Assembly (NCBI GenBank): GCA_028293265.1
Contig: JAQGPB010000312.1
Span: 1 to 6,711, forward strand
Reading direction: 5' to 3'
Source: Pedosphaera sp.
GTDB lineage: Bacteria; Verrucomicrobiota; Verrucomicrobiae; Limisphaerales; Pedosphaeraceae
Length of the DNA stretch: 6,711 nucleotides
Each line of letters begins with the position of its first letter. Within the stretch, counting starts at the first letter, position 1. The position numbers were made by a program, and so were the translations under genes. The notes under the pieces were generated by a model that worked only from the letters and a program-made list of their open reading frames with translations, ran no database searches and was not told the DNA's origin. Below, one piece after another: positions 5,901-6,711 of this stretch.

Positions 5901-5946
5901 CCCTCGCCCCGTGAGGCACGAACGGGGAGAGGGTTAGGGAGAGGGG
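5901..5946 (-). repeat. 46-bp dispersed GC-rich repeat, left copy
   Basis: This copy aligns to the reverse complement of 6402-6447 with 37 of 46 positions identical (hand count). The ends are conserved: CCCTCGCCCC at one side and GGGAGAGGGG at the other. It ends 39 bp before the DUF559 start. Its minus-strand translation is of the PLSLTLSPFVPHGARG type, a peptide pattern seen in many genomes from intergenic repeats (recalled). Confidence 0.7.
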
Positions 5947-5985
5947 CCGATTGATTCTCCAGCCCAAGAGCGTTAGTCTGCGCCG

Positions 5986-6470
5986 GTGGATCCCAAACCC
6001 AAAGCCCGCCGGCTTCGCCGGCAACAAACCCTGGAGGAAAAGCAGCTCTGGCGGGCATTGCGCGCCGGACGGTTTGCGGGATTTAAATTCCGCCCTCAGC
6101 ATGATGCCGGGAAGTACTTTTTGGACTTTTACTGCGCCTTCGCGAGACTCTCCATCGAACGGGATGGTTTCCACCATGGCTTGCCGGAACAAATGCGCCA
6201 TGACGCCGGACGGGAACAGTGGCTGAAAGGGCAGGGCATTGAAGAATTGCGGTTTTGGAACCGTCAGTGGCGGGAGAATCCCGAGGGGTGTGGCTGGAAA
6301 TCTGGCCGGCCCTGCATCGCCGGACCGGCTGCCTGAGTGTGGAGAGGAAAAAGGAAAACCGGCGGTTCATTCCTCCGCAACCAGAGCAGTTAACCAAGCC
6401 ACCCCTCTCCCCGGCCCTCACCCCACTCCTTCCTCATGGGGCGAGGGAGAAGAAGCCCCCGGCGGTTTGA
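5986..6470 (+). pseudogene. DUF559 endonuclease-fold protein, frameshifted
   Basis: The frame from GTG at 5986 gives a DUF559 protein, a family with a Vsr/restriction-endonuclease-like fold of uncertain role. Seen in order are MDPKPKARRLRRQQT, EEKQLWRALR, GFKFRPQH (32-39), YFLDFYC with Asp47, LSIERDGFHHG with Glu58 and Asp60 (usually ELDG), and GIEELRFWN (84-92). These cover the expected catalytic Asp and Glu. After WRENPEG (to residue 101) this frame goes to GCGWKSG and stops at 6336. The frame starting with GTG at 6288 continues VWLEIWPALHRRTGC, which is what I expect from the family. One G missing in the GGGG run at 6285-6288 explains this. With it restored, the protein would be about 161 residues, ending at 6468-6470, with its tail running into the 46-bp repeat. 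It may be a pseudogene, a recent mutation or a sequencing error. Confidence 0.75.
6402..6447 (+). repeat. 46-bp dispersed GC-rich repeat, right copy (inverted)
   Basis: This is the inverted partner of 5901-5946. It begins CCCCTCTCCC and ends GGGGCGAGGG, and lies within the restored reading frame of the DUF559 gene, supplying its last residues (PPLSPALTPLLPHGAREK-like). The two copies bracket the DUF559 core in opposite orientations. Confidence 0.7.
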
Positions 6471-6527
6471 GAGTTCGCCGTAAATTTTGGCCGCGAAATG
6501 GCCTGCGAATCCCGTTCCAAACAAGTT

Positions 6528-6559
6528 AGCGCCTATGGCGCTCTCCCCCGAGGAGAGCG
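6528..6559. other. Two overlapping, mutually exclusive hairpins
   Basis: AGCGCC (6528-6533) pairs with GGCGCT (6537-6542) around TAT. CGCTCTCC (6539-6546) pairs with GGAGAGCG (6552-6559) around CCCGA. The right arm of the first overlaps the left arm of the second, so only one can form at a time. No T run follows. They may be repeat debris or a structured RNA end. Confidence 0.4.
6537..6549 (+). repeat. 13-bp direct repeat, right copy
   Basis: GGCGCTCTCCCCC is identical to 5815-5827. Here it also forms part of the two overlapping hairpins at 6528-6559. Confidence 0.4.
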
Positions 6560-6685
6560 AAGGCGTTGTTACGCGTTTGGAAGGATTGATCGTCTCAGTT
6601 GCAGTCACCGCTGCTGGACGACCGTAATCGCCACTGTCGTATTTAATTAAGCCACTCGCTTTTCAGCAACAAAGTGCAGAAGTCA

Positions 6686-6711
6686 ATGCCTCGTTACCTC
6701 GGCTCCTACAA
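6686..6711 (+). CDS. Possible start of a new gene, cut by right edge
   Basis: An ATG at 6686 opens MPRYLGSY and remains open to the window end, only eight complete codons. A TATTTAA box at about 6640 could serve as a -10. Nothing more can be said about the product, and the frame may be chance. Confidence 0.25.

Larger units (their letters stand above)
5607..5985. other. Gene-free region with palindrome and dispersed repeats
   Basis: No convincing gene is seen in these 379 bases. They contain a 25-bp palindrome (5715-5739), a GC-rich fragment CTCACCCCGGCGCTCTCCCC (5807-5826) resembling part of the 46-bp repeat, the sequence CTTGTCATGCTGAGG near 5840, which resembles a common dispersed intergenic motif (recalled), and the first 46-bp repeat copy at 5901-5946. 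Overlapping minus-strand frames here are repeat translations. The stretch separates the housekeeping block from the DUF559 unit. Confidence 0.6.

Noticed and set aside
5843..6201. Minus-strand ORFs of 71-112 codons over the DUF559 region
   Set aside because: Their sequences are the complement of the DUF559 gene and of the 46-bp repeat; no independent family features are seen.
1..6711. tRNA, rRNA or riboswitch genes
   Set aside because: No cloverleaf-like block, conserved rRNA segment or known riboswitch core was recognised on reading either strand by eye.

Overview
This window looks like chromosomal DNA from a free-living bacterium, most likely of the Verrucomicrobiota (Pedosphaera/Limisphaerales-like) or a related PVC lineage. 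The hints are moderately high GC, coding regions without clear Shine-Dalgarno sites, a histidyl-tRNA synthetase of the plant-organelle-like type, and gene-free stretches filled with short dispersed repeats of kinds I associate with such genomes. The lineage call is inference from remembered families; no search was run.

Layout. The left edge (1-510) is on the minus strand: the start of a secreted protein that runs off the window, preceded 16 bp upstream by a small hypothetical ORF. Positions 513-1035 hold no convincing gene. They contain an imperfect 10-bp repeat array, a palindrome, a 7-bp tandem repeat, and a second 10-bp tandem array. From 1036 to 5606 everything is on the plus strand: pyrD (class 2 dihydroorotate dehydrogenase), an HU/IHF-family DNA-binding protein with a good promoter candidate, hisS, a 63-residue single-span membrane protein, a class I SAM-dependent methyltransferase, and a four-span membrane protein. 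These are ordinary housekeeping and hypothetical genes. hisS, the small membrane protein and the methyltransferase are close enough (26 and 17 bp gaps) to be one transcription unit.

The right end (5607-6711) is accessory in character. It holds a perfect 12+1+12 bp palindrome, then a DUF559 (Vsr-like endonuclease fold) gene starting at 5986 that appears frameshifted near 6285-6288. That gene is bracketed by an inverted pair of about 80%-identical 46-bp GC-rich repeats (5901-5946 and 6402-6447), with a 13-bp direct repeat outside them. Overlapping hairpins follow at 6528-6559, and a possible new gene starts at the extreme right edge.

The most interesting item is this repeat-bracketed DUF559 unit, which could be a small mobile or repeat-propagating element. 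The second is the histidyl-tRNA synthetase, whose motif 3 lacks the usual arginine.
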